From Dactylosporangium aurantiacum (GTDB taxonomy: Bacteria > Actinomycetota > Actinomycetes > Mycobacteriales > Micromonosporaceae), in NCBI RefSeq assembly GCF_000716715.1, contig NZ_JNYJ01000091.1:1-14305 (forward strand): a DNA stretch of 14,305 bases, written 5' to 3'. The translations under genes were made by a program, and so were the position numbers. The notes beneath the pieces are model-generated. The model was given only the letters and a program-made list of their open reading frames with translations. It searched no databases and had not been told where the DNA came from. The first letter of the stretch is position 1. Every line of letters starts with the position of its first letter. This document shows positions 1 through 6,521 of the stretch, in pieces.

Positions 1-1
1 C

Positions 2-259
2 TTCACGACCCTGGTGTTCGGTGCCTGGCCGTGCACCGTGCGGTTCCCCAGCGTGGCGCTGCGGCCCGGTGCCGTGTTGCCCCTCTTCGGAGGGCTGACC
101 CTGCCCTGGCCGGCCGCCCTGCCACGTGACGCCGTCACCGCCCGCCGCGCCGATACGCCCGCGCTGCCGCCGACACGGGCCGGTCTGGACCCTTCCGAAA
201 CAGCCGTTCACATCTGGAACACATCAGGTTTCCAACGGACAGAAACATCAGGCCGTTGA
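2..259 (+). CDS. Possible C-terminal part of an unrecognised protein, cut by the window edge
   Basis: An open frame enters from the left edge and stops at TGA 257-259. For about the first 60 codons nearly every third position is G or C, and the product is rich in hydrophobic and proline residues (for example LVFGAWPCTVRFPSVAL and LPLFGGLTLPWPAALP), as expected of real high-GC coding sequence. From about position 190 third positions become AT-rich, so the last 20 or so codons may be non-coding sequence joined on by a rearrangement. I recognise no family. The antisense frame is also open over part of this stretch, so even the strand is uncertain. Confidence 0.3.
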   Translation, partial: FTTLVFGAWPCTVRFPSVALRPGAVLPLFGGLTLPWPAALPRDAVTARRADTPALPPTRAGLDPSETAVHIWNTSGFQRTETSGR

Positions 260-295
260 TCTACTTTTCCGCATTTCAACCGCCTCTTGATGTTG

Positions 296-339
296 CGCAC
301 CCCGAAGGGACTCGAACCCCCTGACCCTCTGATCCGTGG
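296..339 (-). other. 3' tRNA remnant, arginine-tRNA-like (possible attachment site)
   Basis: On the minus strand this reads as a tRNA 3' half: GGATCAGAGG resembles the 3' side of an anticodon arm, GGGGGTTCGAGTCCCTT is a T-arm, and CGGGGTGC is the 3' acceptor strand. The ACGGATCAGA segment resembles actinobacterial tRNA-Arg(ACG), but that is a memory-based match. The 5' half (acceptor 5' strand, D-arm, 5' side of the anticodon stem) is missing and is replaced by the adjacent hairpin, so this is not a functional tRNA gene. Such 3' fragments are typical of att sites left by tRNA-targeting integrative elements. No integrase is present in the window. Confidence 0.55.
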
Positions 340-368
340 ACATGGGGCGGTGACGCCGCCCCATGTCC
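338..368 (-). terminator. Strong hairpin downstream of the zinc-ribbon gene
   Basis: A perfect 13-bp inverted repeat (GGACATGGGGCGG at 338-350 and its complement at 356-368) encloses a 5-base loop. It lies about 30 bases past the stop codon of the minus-strand zinc-ribbon gene, where a terminator is expected. There is no T-tract, which is common for actinobacterial terminators. It also marks the exact edge where the tRNA-like sequence ends. Confidence 0.6.
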
Positions 369-398
369 TGGGACGCGCTGCCGACGGGACGCCGTCCG

Positions 399-1466
399 CT
401 ACTTGCGTAGGACGAAGAAGGCCACGATGGCGGCGATGATCAGGACCGCGGCGGTGATGGCGGCGGCGATCTTCGCGGCGCTGTAGGGGCGCTCACCGGC
501 GACCTCGCCGGTGCGGCCGTTGACCTGAATGTTGTAGGTCTTGCCGGCGTAGATGTAGCAGGCCAGCCAGACCGGCAGCAGCATCAGCTTGAAGGTCAGC
601 TCGTGGTACTCGGTGTCGACGTGGTCGACGCGCTGCTCGTCGCCGCCGATGTCGTGCCGGCAGTCCTGCTCGATCACCGGCGCGACCTTGCGTTTCGCCT
701 GCTCCAGGCCGGTTTCGGGCTCGACGTCGTAGCGGAGGGTCTCGTGGCCCGCCAGGTACTGCGCGTGGAAGGGCTGGGCGTCGGTCAGCGGCCAGGGTTC
801 CAGGGCGTCGAGGTGCTGCTGGGTGACCTTGGTCGTGCCGGCCACGAGCACGTCGTCGAAGGTGCGCTCGACGGTGCCGCTCGCGTGGTGCCACTGGGTC
901 TTGCGCACCTGGCGGGTCTTCGTCTCGCCGTTCTCGGTGTAGGTCTCCGTCACCCAGTAGTGCTCGCCGCGCTGGCCCTGATAGTGCGAGACGGTCCGGG
1001 TGTCGTAGGTCCAGTGCGGCAGGTAGGTGCTCTTCGCCGACTCGGCCTCGGTGACCTTCTTCAGCCCGTTGGGCGCGAACCAGCGCGACGCCGCCCACTT
1101 GCGCAGCTCCTCACGCAGCTGCTGCTTGGTGAGGGCGAACGGCAGGACCGCCTCGGGCACGACCTGGTCCTCGGGGTTGACCTCGGCGACGACAGCCGCG
1201 CCGCAGAACCGGCAGCGGTCGGAAATCGCGTCGGACTCGGTCTCCGCGCCGCAGTTCTGGCACTTGAAGACGTGCTTGGCCAGCAGCGCGATCGGCTTGC
1301 GGGGCAGGCCGGCGAACTGGGACCACTCGTGCTCGGTCACCTGGCGGGTGGCGGCGGCGATCTGGGTCTCGTGCCCGCAGTACGGGCACCGCAGCGCGGT
1401 GGTGCCGGGCGCGAACTCGACGTTGGCGCCGCACCCGGCGCACGGGTACTGGGTCTGTGTGATCAC
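399..1466 (-). CDS. Zinc-ribbon membrane protein, partner of the SPFH protein
   Basis: The 355-residue product has two double-CxxC zinc ribbons near the N terminus: C9/C12 with C27/C30 (CPYC), and C69/C72 with C85/C88. A long soluble region follows, then a conserved segment (LPVWLACYIYAGKTYNIQV, then NGRTGEV), and one hydrophobic helix at about residues 330-352 ending in RK, so it is probably tail-anchored with the ribbons in the cytoplasm. It starts with GTG only 3 bases after the stop codon of the SPFH gene, so the two are almost certainly translationally coupled. Proteins of this shape are often mis-annotated as PriA-like helicases or primosomal proteins because of the zinc ribbons, but no helicase motif is present. 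A comparable gene (ydjG) sits beside an SPFH gene in Bacillus subtilis. A role in membrane-stress complexes is inferred from that context. Confidence 0.85.
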   Translation of the reverse strand: MITQTQYPCAGCGANVEFAPGTTALRCPYCGHETQIAAATRQVTEHEWSQFAGLPRKPIALLAKHVFKCQNCGAETESDAISDRCRFCGAAVVAEVNPEDQVVPEAVLPFALTKQQLREELRKWAASRWFAPNGLKKVTEAESAKSTYLPHWTYDTRTVSHYQGQRGEHYWVTETYTENGETKTRQVRKTQWHHASGTVERTFDDVLVAGTTKVTQQHLDALEPWPLTDAQPFHAQYLAGHETLRYDVEPETGLEQAKRKVAPVIEQDCRHDIGGDEQRVDHVDTEYHELTFKLMLLPVWLACYIYAGKTYNIQVNGRTGEVAGERPYSAAKIAAAITAAVLIIAAIVAFFVLRK

Positions 1467-1469
1467 GGC

Positions 1470-2579
1470 TCAGCCCTGCGGCGGCAGCGGCGGCGGGACG
1501 GCGGCGAAGAGCGCACCGAGCTCGGCGACCTGGCCCGCGGGGGTCCACTGCGCCATACCGTTCTTCCAGACGAGCGTGGTGCGGGCCACGGCACCCGAGC
1601 GGACCTGCGCGCCGAGCGCGTCGAGATCGAACGGGCCGGCCTGCTGGCCGTTGACGCCGGCGAACCACTGGTCCTGCTGCGGCAGCGGCGGCGGCCCGGC
1701 CTGCGGCGGCGGGGCAGACACCGGCTGGTTGAGCGCATTGGCCATCCGCTGCCCGGCGGCCATGCCCAGGCCCAGGCCGAAGCCCTCGCCGGCGCCACCG
1801 CCCGGGTTGTTGGCGGCGTCCTCCATGGCGTTGGCGGCCTGGAACGTCGTGTATGCGTTCAGGTTGCCCACCACGCCCATCGAGGTGCGCTTGTCGATGG
1901 CCTGCTCGACCTCCGGCGGCAGGGAGATGTTCTCGATGATGAACTTCGGGATCTGCACGCCGTAGCCGGTCAGCTCCTGGGTCAGCACGCCGGCGAGCTT
2001 CTGCCCGATGACCAGCTGCTGGGCGGCCAGGTCGAGCGCCGGCACCTGCGCGGTCGCGAGGGCGCTGCCGAGGTGGCCGACGATGAGCTGGCGCAGGAAC
2101 TCCTGAACCTCCTCCGTGCGGAACTGCGGGTCGGTGCCGACCAGCTCCCGCAGCAGCATCGCCGGGTCGACGACCCGCAGCGAGTACGCGCCGAACGCCC
2201 GCAGCCGGACCATCCCGAACTCGGGGTCGCGCATCATGACGGGGTTCTGCGTGCCCCACTTGAAGTCGGTGAACTGCCGCGTGTTGACGAAGTAGACCTC
2301 GGCCTTCCACGGCGAGTCGAAGCCGTACTTCCAGCCCTTGAGCGTGGTCAGGATCGGCATGTTCTGCGTCTGCAGCGTGTAGGTGCCGGGGGTGAAGACG
2401 TCGGCGACCTGGCCCTCGTTGACGAACACGGCCGTCTGCGACTCGCGCACGATCAGCTTGGCGCCCATCTTGATCTCGTTCTGGTACCGCGGGAACCGCC
2501 AGACGATCGTGTCACGGCTGTCATCGAGCCACTCGATGATGTCGATGAACTCGCCGCGCAGCTTTTCCACCAGACCCAT
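1470..2579 (-). CDS. SPFH-domain protein with C-terminal GYF_2 domain
   Basis: The 369-residue product begins MGLVEKLRGEFIDIIEWLDD, the hallmark N terminus of bacterial SPFH (virion-core-like, YdjI-type) proteins. The SPFH domain spans roughly residues 25-225. A glycine/alanine-rich helical tract follows (about 235-290), then a proline/glutamine linker, and finally a GYF_2-type module at about 305-355 (WFAGVNGQQAGPF, LVWKNGMAQWTP). There is no signal peptide or transmembrane helix. SPFH proteins form membrane-associated oligomeric scaffolds; in B. subtilis the YdjI protein recruits PspA. I chose the ATG at 2579 over an in-frame ATG at 2603 because AAGGAG lies 8 bases upstream of it. It is the first gene of a two-gene operon. 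No pspA-like gene is visible here, so its partner may be elsewhere. Confidence 0.9.
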   Translation of the reverse strand: MGLVEKLRGEFIDIIEWLDDSRDTIVWRFPRYQNEIKMGAKLIVRESQTAVFVNEGQVADVFTPGTYTLQTQNMPILTTLKGWKYGFDSPWKAEVYFVNTRQFTDFKWGTQNPVMMRDPEFGMVRLRAFGAYSLRVVDPAMLLRELVGTDPQFRTEEVQEFLRQLIVGHLGSALATAQVPALDLAAQQLVIGQKLAGVLTQELTGYGVQIPKFIIENISLPPEVEQAIDKRTSMGVVGNLNAYTTFQAANAMEDAANNPGGGAGEGFGLGLGMAAGQRMANALNQPVSAPPPQAGPPPLPQQDQWFAGVNGQQAGPFDLDALGAQVRSGAVARTTLVWKNGMAQWTPAGQVAELGALFAAVPPPLPPQG

Positions 2580-2624
2580 GACGGTTGCTCCTTCACCACG
2601 CACCGTTCACACATTTGCGGCCGA

Positions 2625-2653
2625 ACCATAGAGAATCCCGTGATCGCGAACAA
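2625..2653 (-). promoter_or_regulatory. Predicted sigma-70-type promoter of the SPFH operon
   Basis: On the minus strand, TTGTTC (2653-2648) and TATGGT (2630-2625) are separated by exactly 17 bases. This predicts transcription starting near 2618, giving a leader of roughly 40 bases that contains the AAGGAG ribosome binding site of the SPFH gene. Position and spacing both fit a housekeeping promoter. Confidence 0.55.
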
Positions 2654-2946
2654 GCGCCAAAGATCCACTGTCGGGATGTCGGCAGTCGCGAAAGCCACCT
2701 GGCATGAGCCATACGGCCCTGGCGGTCCGCTTGCACAGGCGATACCGTCGGTCAGGGCGCTGTAGATTGAAGAAGGCCCGGCGCGGGCACGCCGGCCGTA
2801 CAGCGAGCGATGTGGGCGTTTCGTGAGCGGCTGCGACACATCCACCTCGCTTCGGAGGAGCCTTGACGGGGATCGTCACCCCGCTCTCGTTGTCGGCGCC
2901 GGGTGCGCAGTTCGCGTGGTCGGGGCACAATGCCACTCGAGTCAGC
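2654..2946. other. Intergenic stretch without a supported gene
   Basis: Open frames exist on both strands, but none has a sensible start with a ribosome binding site or a recognisable product. The stretch lies between the divergent SPFH operon and the GlsB-like gene and probably holds the promoter of the latter, which I could not define. Only small hairpins are visible, such as CGGGG/CCCCG near 2880. Confidence 0.5.
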
Positions 2947-2960
2947 GAGGAGGTCGCGCG

Positions 2961-3259
2961 GTGAGTGCTCAGGACTACCTGTCCGCGGTGGTGTTCGGTG
3001 CGGTGATCGGTGTCGTCGCGCGGATTCTGCTGCCGGGACGGCAGCCGATCGGTTTGATCCTTACCGTGTTGATCGGGATGGGGCCGCGGTTGCCGGCACC
3101 TGGGCCGCAGACCGGTGGGAGATCAGCAGCGACAAGGTGCTCGTAGTGGCCGGTCACCGCTACGACTGGTTGGTTCTGGGCATACAGGTGGGCATCGCGG
3201 TCGTCGGTGTCGCCATTGCGGCGCTGCTGGCTCGTGCATTCTCCTCGGAAGATGACTGA
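2961..3259 (+). pseudogene. GlsB/YeaQ/YmgE-type stress membrane protein, frameshifted
   Basis: GTG at 2961 follows GAGGAGG (2947-2953) with 7 bases of spacing. The first frame gives MSAQDYLSAVVFGAVIGVVA, then a glycine-rich hydrophobic stretch, as in the small transglycosylase-associated (GlsB/YeaQ/YmgE) membrane proteins. At the G-run 3080-3083 the reading frame breaks. The continuation AAVAGTWAADRWEISSDKVL and a second membrane helix ending in LLARAFSSEDD lie in the frame one base earlier, up to TGA 3257-3259. Restoring one G gives an uninterrupted protein of about 99 residues with two to three helices. Read as it stands, the first frame ends in an unrelated tail at 3146. The family is linked to general stress in many bacteria, but its biochemical role is not known. 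Confidence 0.65.
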
Positions 3260-3279
3260 CTGAGTCCGTTTGCGCGTTT

Positions 3280-4131
3280 CTACGAGGTCGATGAACGGTC
3301 CTCGGGATTGGTCCCGGAAAGCTTCACGGAGGCTCGTCTGATCGCCCGGGATCGACGGATCGCGAGCATCCCGACTGTGATCATCAGCACGCCGATGACG
3401 CCGAATCCAGCGACGATCCAGGTGATGTCGCGCAGCGACAATGTGGAGAGCAGCGACTGCTGCTGCGTGTTGGGTGTCGGCTGCGCCTTGACGGCCGGGG
3501 GTGCCGACGCCGCGGGGCCCTTCGGTGTGTATCGCAGGATTCTGGTGCTGCCCGGCTGGTCGGAGGCGGTCAGGAACGCGCGACCATCCGGGGTGTAGGT
3601 GATGGACTCGCCCTGCGGTTCGTCGGGGAGCGCGGTGATGCGTGGCGTGCCGGTGGTGATGGCGGCGGCGACGTCCCCGTCGGTCACGTCGAACTCGTAG
3701 GCGTCGGCCATGGTGCGCACGACGGCGCGGCGGCCGTCGGGGCTGACCGCGCCACCGGTGATGAGGCCGGCGCCGAGGAAGCTGAGCGGATTCGAGGTGC
3801 CGGTCGCCTGCGGGCGAAACGTGCCGACCTGACGCAGCGGCACGCCGGTGATGTTGTTGGACTGCAGGGGGGCGGCCGGAACGTACACCTCGCCGACCGG
3901 GTCCTTGGTCACGATGGCCGGGGTGCCGTCGCCGGCGATCAGCAGTGTCTCGGCGTCGCGGGGTTTGCCGTCTGGGTACACAAGGCGGTGGATGACCGGC
4001 TTGGTCTCGTTTGGGGCGAGGCTCCACAGGGCGATCGTCGATCGGCGGGTACGCGATCCACCGGTCTGTGGAGTGTTGTCGCCGATGTCGGCGACCCACA
4101 GGGTGCCATCCTTGGCGACGGCCGGTAGTGG
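3280..4131 (-). pseudogene. Extracytoplasmic beta-propeller protein with C-terminal membrane anchor, N terminus lost
   Basis: The frame encodes propeller-like blades: GTLWVADIGDNTPQ, then LVYPDGKPRDAETLLIAGD, then GGAVSPDGRRAVVRTMADAY and ITYTPDGRAFLTASDQPGS. A low-complexity Pro/Ala/Gln linker follows, then a single helix (DITWIVAGFGVIGVLMITVG) and a basic tail, meaning an exported domain anchored at its C terminus with a short cytoplasmic end. A first GTG is available at 3981, but the homologous-looking sequence continues upstream of it without a start to about 4130, where it meets the transposase remnant. There is no signal peptide, so the 5' end of the gene has been lost. It converges on the GlsB-like gene with a 20-base gap. 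The function is unknown; propellers of this kind bind or sense ligands. Confidence 0.6.
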
Positions 4132-4133
4132 GG

Positions 4134-4665
4134 ATGATTCGCGGCGTGGGGGCCTCGCTGGTGTACCTGCTCCTACGTCAGATCTTGCAGATGCTCACGC
4201 AGCTCGCCCGCGACGGCGGCGCGAAGGACGTCGAACTGCTCGTGTTGCGGCATCAGGTGGCGGTCCTGCGTCCGCAGGTACATCGACCCGACCTGCAGCC
4301 CGCGGATCGGGTGGGTCGGCGGCGTTGTCCCGACTACTGCCACGACCACAACGGTCGGCGTTCTTCGTCACCCCGGCCACGCTGCTGCGCTGCATTGGCA
4401 GCTGATCGCCCGGCACTGAACGTATCCGCACGCGCGTCCCGGCCGGCCTCCCGTCGACCGGGAGGTCCGCGACCTGGTGCTGCGTCTGGCCGCGGAGAAC
4501 CCGACCTGTGGCCACCGCCGTGTACAAGGTGAACTGGCGCGGCCGGGCCACCGGATCGCGGCCAGCACGGCCTGGAAGATCCTGCACCAGGCCGGCGTCG
4601 ACCCGGTGCCCCGCCCGGACCGGACCCACCTGGCAGCCGTTCCTCACCGCACAGGCCCGCACAAG
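4134..4665 (+). pseudogene. Transposase remnant (rve/integrase-core type), multiply broken
   Basis: Joined across frames, the product reads VELLVLRHQVAVLRPQVHRP, then ALSRLLPRPQRSAFFVTPAT, LRWHWQLIARH, RPGRPPVDREVRDLVLRLAA, and ENPTCGHRRVQGEL. This is the N-terminal helix-turn-helix half of the common actinobacterial rve-type transposase. It needs single-base repairs near 4311-4320 and 4391. It carries TGA at 4417-4419 where relatives have Trp (HWTYP), and changes frame again near 4620 before GPTWQPFLTAQA. The DDE catalytic half is absent. Its start, ATG 4134, lies where the opposite-strand propeller gene is cut, so this element or its decay probably destroyed that gene. Confidence 0.7.
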
Positions 4666-4728
4666 TCGGCGCGAATGTCGTCAATCGCGTCGTCGGTCTC
4701 CAAGGCCACCGGGCCGACAATGGCATGA

Positions 4729-4902
4729 GCACGCGGCACCTCAAGCCCGACGACCGGCACCCGGGCCAGCCCATGCGCAACCGGCGAGCCTGACGACGAG
4801 CTGCTCCTGCGCCTCGAGGACGCCCTTGGTCAACGCCGGTTCCGCGAGGCGTGGTCCGCCGGCTCCCGGGCCGACGCCGCGGAGCTGGCCGCTCACGTGT
4901 GA
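4729..4902 (+). pseudogene. Possible C-terminal remnant of a regulator
   Basis: An open frame without a start ends at TGA 4900-4902. Its last 37 codons are GC3-rich and read DELLLRLEDALGQRRFREAW followed by SAGSRADAAELAAHV. This resembles the ALG..F..AW..G C-terminal ending found on many large actinobacterial LuxR/AfsR-type ATPase regulators. The match is short and from memory. It lies between the transposase remnant and the tetR promoter. Confidence 0.25.
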
Positions 4903-4927
4903 CGGCGGCGCATCGGCGGCAGGTGTG

Positions 4928-4943
4928 TTGACCGTCCAGTCAA
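4928..4943. promoter_or_regulatory. TetR operator copy 1
   Basis: TTGACCGTCCAGTCAA is an imperfect palindrome that shares TTGACCGNNCRGTCAA with copies 2 and 3. It covers the predicted -35 element. Its centre is 30 bp, about three helical turns, from the centre of copy 2. Confidence 0.65.
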
Positions 4944-4957
4944 GTCTGGGCTAGCTT
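4928..4957 (+). promoter_or_regulatory. Predicted promoter of the first tetR gene
   Basis: TTGACC (4928-4933) and TAGCTT (4952-4957) are spaced by 18 bases. The predicted start near 4964 falls inside the second operator, so a bound repressor would block both polymerase binding and clearance. Confidence 0.5.
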
Positions 4958-4973
4958 TTGACCGTACGGTCAA
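4958..4973. promoter_or_regulatory. TetR operator copy 2 (perfect palindrome)
   Basis: TTGACCGTACGGTCAA is a perfect 16-bp palindrome ending 16 bases before the tetR start codon, a typical position and size for TetR autoregulation. Confidence 0.75.
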
Positions 4974-4989
4974 CACACCTGGAGGCGCG

Positions 4990-5574
4990 ATGGCGCGGGA
5001 CACGCGGGAGCGGATCGTCACGGCGGCCCGCGATCTCGTGCATGCCGCGTCGCTGGCCGAGGTCAGCACCGAGGACGTGTGCAAGGCGGCCGGGGTGCAC
5101 AAGGGCAGCCTGTACCACTTCTTCCCCTCCAAGGAAGCCCTCGGCGTCGCGGTGCTGGACTGCAACTGGGCGGTGATGCGCGCGATGCTGGACGAGGCGT
5201 TCGGCGACGACGTGCCGCCGCTGGCGCGTCTCGACCGGTTCGTGGACCGGTTCGCGCACCGACTGGCCGTGCTGCGCGAGACGATGGGCACCACCCCGGG
5301 CTGCCCGCTGGGCGGTCTCGTCGGCGAGCTGGCCGGTCACGGTGACGAGCCGCGAGCCCAGGCCGGCCGGGTGCTGCACGCCTGGACGCAGTACTTCACC
5401 GACGCCGTCAGCGAGGCGAAGGGCCGCGGTGACGTCGACTGCTCGGTGGAGGCCGCCACCGCCGCGCGACGGCTGCTCGCCCACCTGCAAGGGCTGGCGC
5501 TGTTGGCCAAGACGTACGACGACCCGCGGCTCGTCCTGGACGCGAAGCGGGACTTCCGGCTGCTGCTTGCATGA
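4990..5574 (+). CDS. TetR/AcrR-family repressor with NemR-like Cys/Lys pair
   Basis: The 194-residue product has an N-terminal TetR helix-turn-helix (residues about 7-52, with VSTEDVCKAAGVHKGSLYHF as recognition region) and a helical ligand domain containing TPGCPLGGLVGELA. Cysteines are at 31, 58, 105 and 151. Cys105 and Lys174 (LALLAKTYDD) are 69 residues apart, the same spacing as the redox pair Cys106/Lys175 of E. coli NemR, so electrophile or oxidant sensing is a reasonable inference. The ATG follows GGAGG with a 4-base spacer. Two operators lie upstream and a third precedes the redoxin gene 70 bases downstream, so it probably represses itself and that gene. Confidence 0.92.
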   Translation: MARDTRERIVTAARDLVHAASLAEVSTEDVCKAAGVHKGSLYHFFPSKEALGVAVLDCNWAVMRAMLDEAFGDDVPPLARLDRFVDRFAHRLAVLRETMGTTPGCPLGGLVGELAGHGDEPRAQAGRVLHAWTQYFTDAVSEAKGRGDVDCSVEAATAARRLLAHLQGLALLAKTYDDPRLVLDAKRDFRLLLA

Positions 5575-5613
5575 CCCTCGACCGCACGTCGCCCCTTTTC
5601 CATGACCCCAGAC

Positions 5614-5629
5614 TTGACCGATCAGTCAA
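5614..5629. promoter_or_regulatory. TetR operator copy 3, in front of the redoxin gene
   Basis: TTGACCGATCAGTCAA differs from copies 1 and 2 only at the centre and fits TTGACCGNNCRGTCAA. It lies 4 bases before the AGGAGG of the redoxin gene, so a bound repressor would block transcription of that gene directly. Confidence 0.7.
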
Positions 5630-5643
5630 CCCAGGAGGAAGCA

Positions 5644-6447
5644 ATGCCACTGTCCACCGGCGCCGCCTACCGGTTCAACCGGTTCGGCACCGCACTGCTC
5701 ATCGACGACATGACGTTCGCCCGCAACGCCCCCGGCCCCGGCGACCGGATGCCGGCCTTCGACCTCGTCACCGTCGACGGCGGCCGGTTCCGCGACACCG
5801 ACCTCGGCCCGCTGCCGGTACTGATGGTGTTCGGGTCCCGGACCTGCCCGGTCACCGAGAGCGCCGGCCCGGTGTTGCGCCGGCTGCACGCCGAGTTCGG
5901 CGACCGGGTCCGGTTCGTCCTCGTCAACACCCGCGAGGCGCACCCCGGCGACGTCTTCGGCCAGCCGGCCACCTTCGCCGACAAGCACCGCCATGCCGTA
6001 CAGCTCCGCGAGCACCACGCGTTCGGCTTCGAGGTCGCCGTCGACGACATCGACGGGCGGCTGCACCGGGCGATGAGCCCGAAACCGAACTCGGCGTACC
6101 TGATCGACTCGACCGGCATCATCCGGTACCGCGCCCATTGGGCCAACGACGAGGCCGCCCTGCGCACCGCACTGACGGACGTGACCGCGGGCCGCGTCCC
6201 GGCACGTGGCCGCAGCCGCGCCATGGCCGGGCCGCTCATGCGCGCCGTCGGGCACCTGCCTGGCATCGTCCGGTACGCCGGCCGCCGGGTGGAACGCGAT
6301 GTGTGGCTCGCCGCGCCACCCCTCGCGCTCCTCGGGCGGCTGTCCCGGCTCTTCAACCGGCTCCCGGCCGACCGTCGCGGACCGGCCGCCCTTGCGCTGC
6401 TCGGCGTCGTCGTCTCGACGGCCGGGGTCCTGTTCGCAGCGTTGTGA
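5644..6447 (+). CDS. Deiodinase-like redoxin (thioredoxin fold) with C-terminal membrane segment
   Basis: The 267-residue product carries a redoxin core from about residue 33 to 180: a PGDRMPAFDL entry strand, then VLMVFGSRTCP with a single peroxidatic-type Cys68 and no CxxC, FVLVNTREAHPGD, and NSAYLIDSTGIIRYR. The GSxTCP plus REAHPGD pair recalls bacterial relatives of iodothyronine deiodinases, in which the active residue is Sec or Cys, rather than classic peroxiredoxins. Residues about 185-240 are basic and unassigned, and the end (ALALLGVVVSTAGVLFAAL) is a membrane helix, so it may be tail-anchored. I prefer ATG 5644 over the in-frame ATG 5602 because AGGAGG lies 5 bases before it. The operator just upstream suggests control by the preceding TetR. 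The substrate is unknown. Confidence 0.85.
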   Translation: MPLSTGAAYRFNRFGTALLIDDMTFARNAPGPGDRMPAFDLVTVDGGRFRDTDLGPLPVLMVFGSRTCPVTESAGPVLRRLHAEFGDRVRFVLVNTREAHPGDVFGQPATFADKHRHAVQLREHHAFGFEVAVDDIDGRLHRAMSPKPNSAYLIDSTGIIRYRAHWANDEAALRTALTDVTAGRVPARGRSRAMAGPLMRAVGHLPGIVRYAGRRVERDVWLAAPPLALLGRLSRLFNRLPADRRGPAALALLGVVVSTAGVLFAAL

Positions 6448-6464
6448 CGATTGCCGGTCACAAC
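6441..6464. repeat. 8-bp inverted repeat after the redoxin gene
   Basis: GTTGTGAC (6441-6448) and GTCACAAC (6457-6464) are separated by 8 bases and overlap the redoxin stop codon. This could be a weak terminator or an operator for the SnoaL-like gene. The half-sites are too far apart (10 bases between TGTGA and TCACA) for a standard CRP site. Confidence 0.4.
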
Positions 6465-6521
6465 TGCGTCAGGCGGTCGTCCAACCCTGGTGAAGGCAAC
6501 CCGACCGGGAGAGGAACCGCC

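Larger units (their letters stand above)
4921..4980. repeat. 15-bp perfect inverted repeat enclosing the tetR promoter
   Basis: AGGTGTGTTGACCGT at 4921-4935 is repeated as its exact complement at 4966-4980. The arms include half of each of the two TetR operators and flank the predicted promoter core symmetrically. Confidence 0.85.

Noticed and set aside
603..2765. Plus-strand open frame of 720 codons antisense to the SPFH/zinc-ribbon operon
   Set aside because: Its product is a repetitive Arg/Leu/Gly/Val string typical of antisense reading of high-GC genes; the minus-strand genes have clear domains, a promoter and ribosome binding sites.
3078..3090. Programmed -1 frameshifting in the GlsB-like gene
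   Set aside because: No slippery heptamer or downstream pseudoknot was seen, and the same kind of one-base loss occurs in many other broken genes here.
2975..4099. Minus-strand open frame of 374 codons
   Set aside because: It is an Arg/His-rich shadow frame that runs through both the GlsB-like gene and the propeller gene.
6441..6464. CRP-type binding site
   Set aside because: The TGTGA and TCACA half-sites are 10 bases apart instead of 6.
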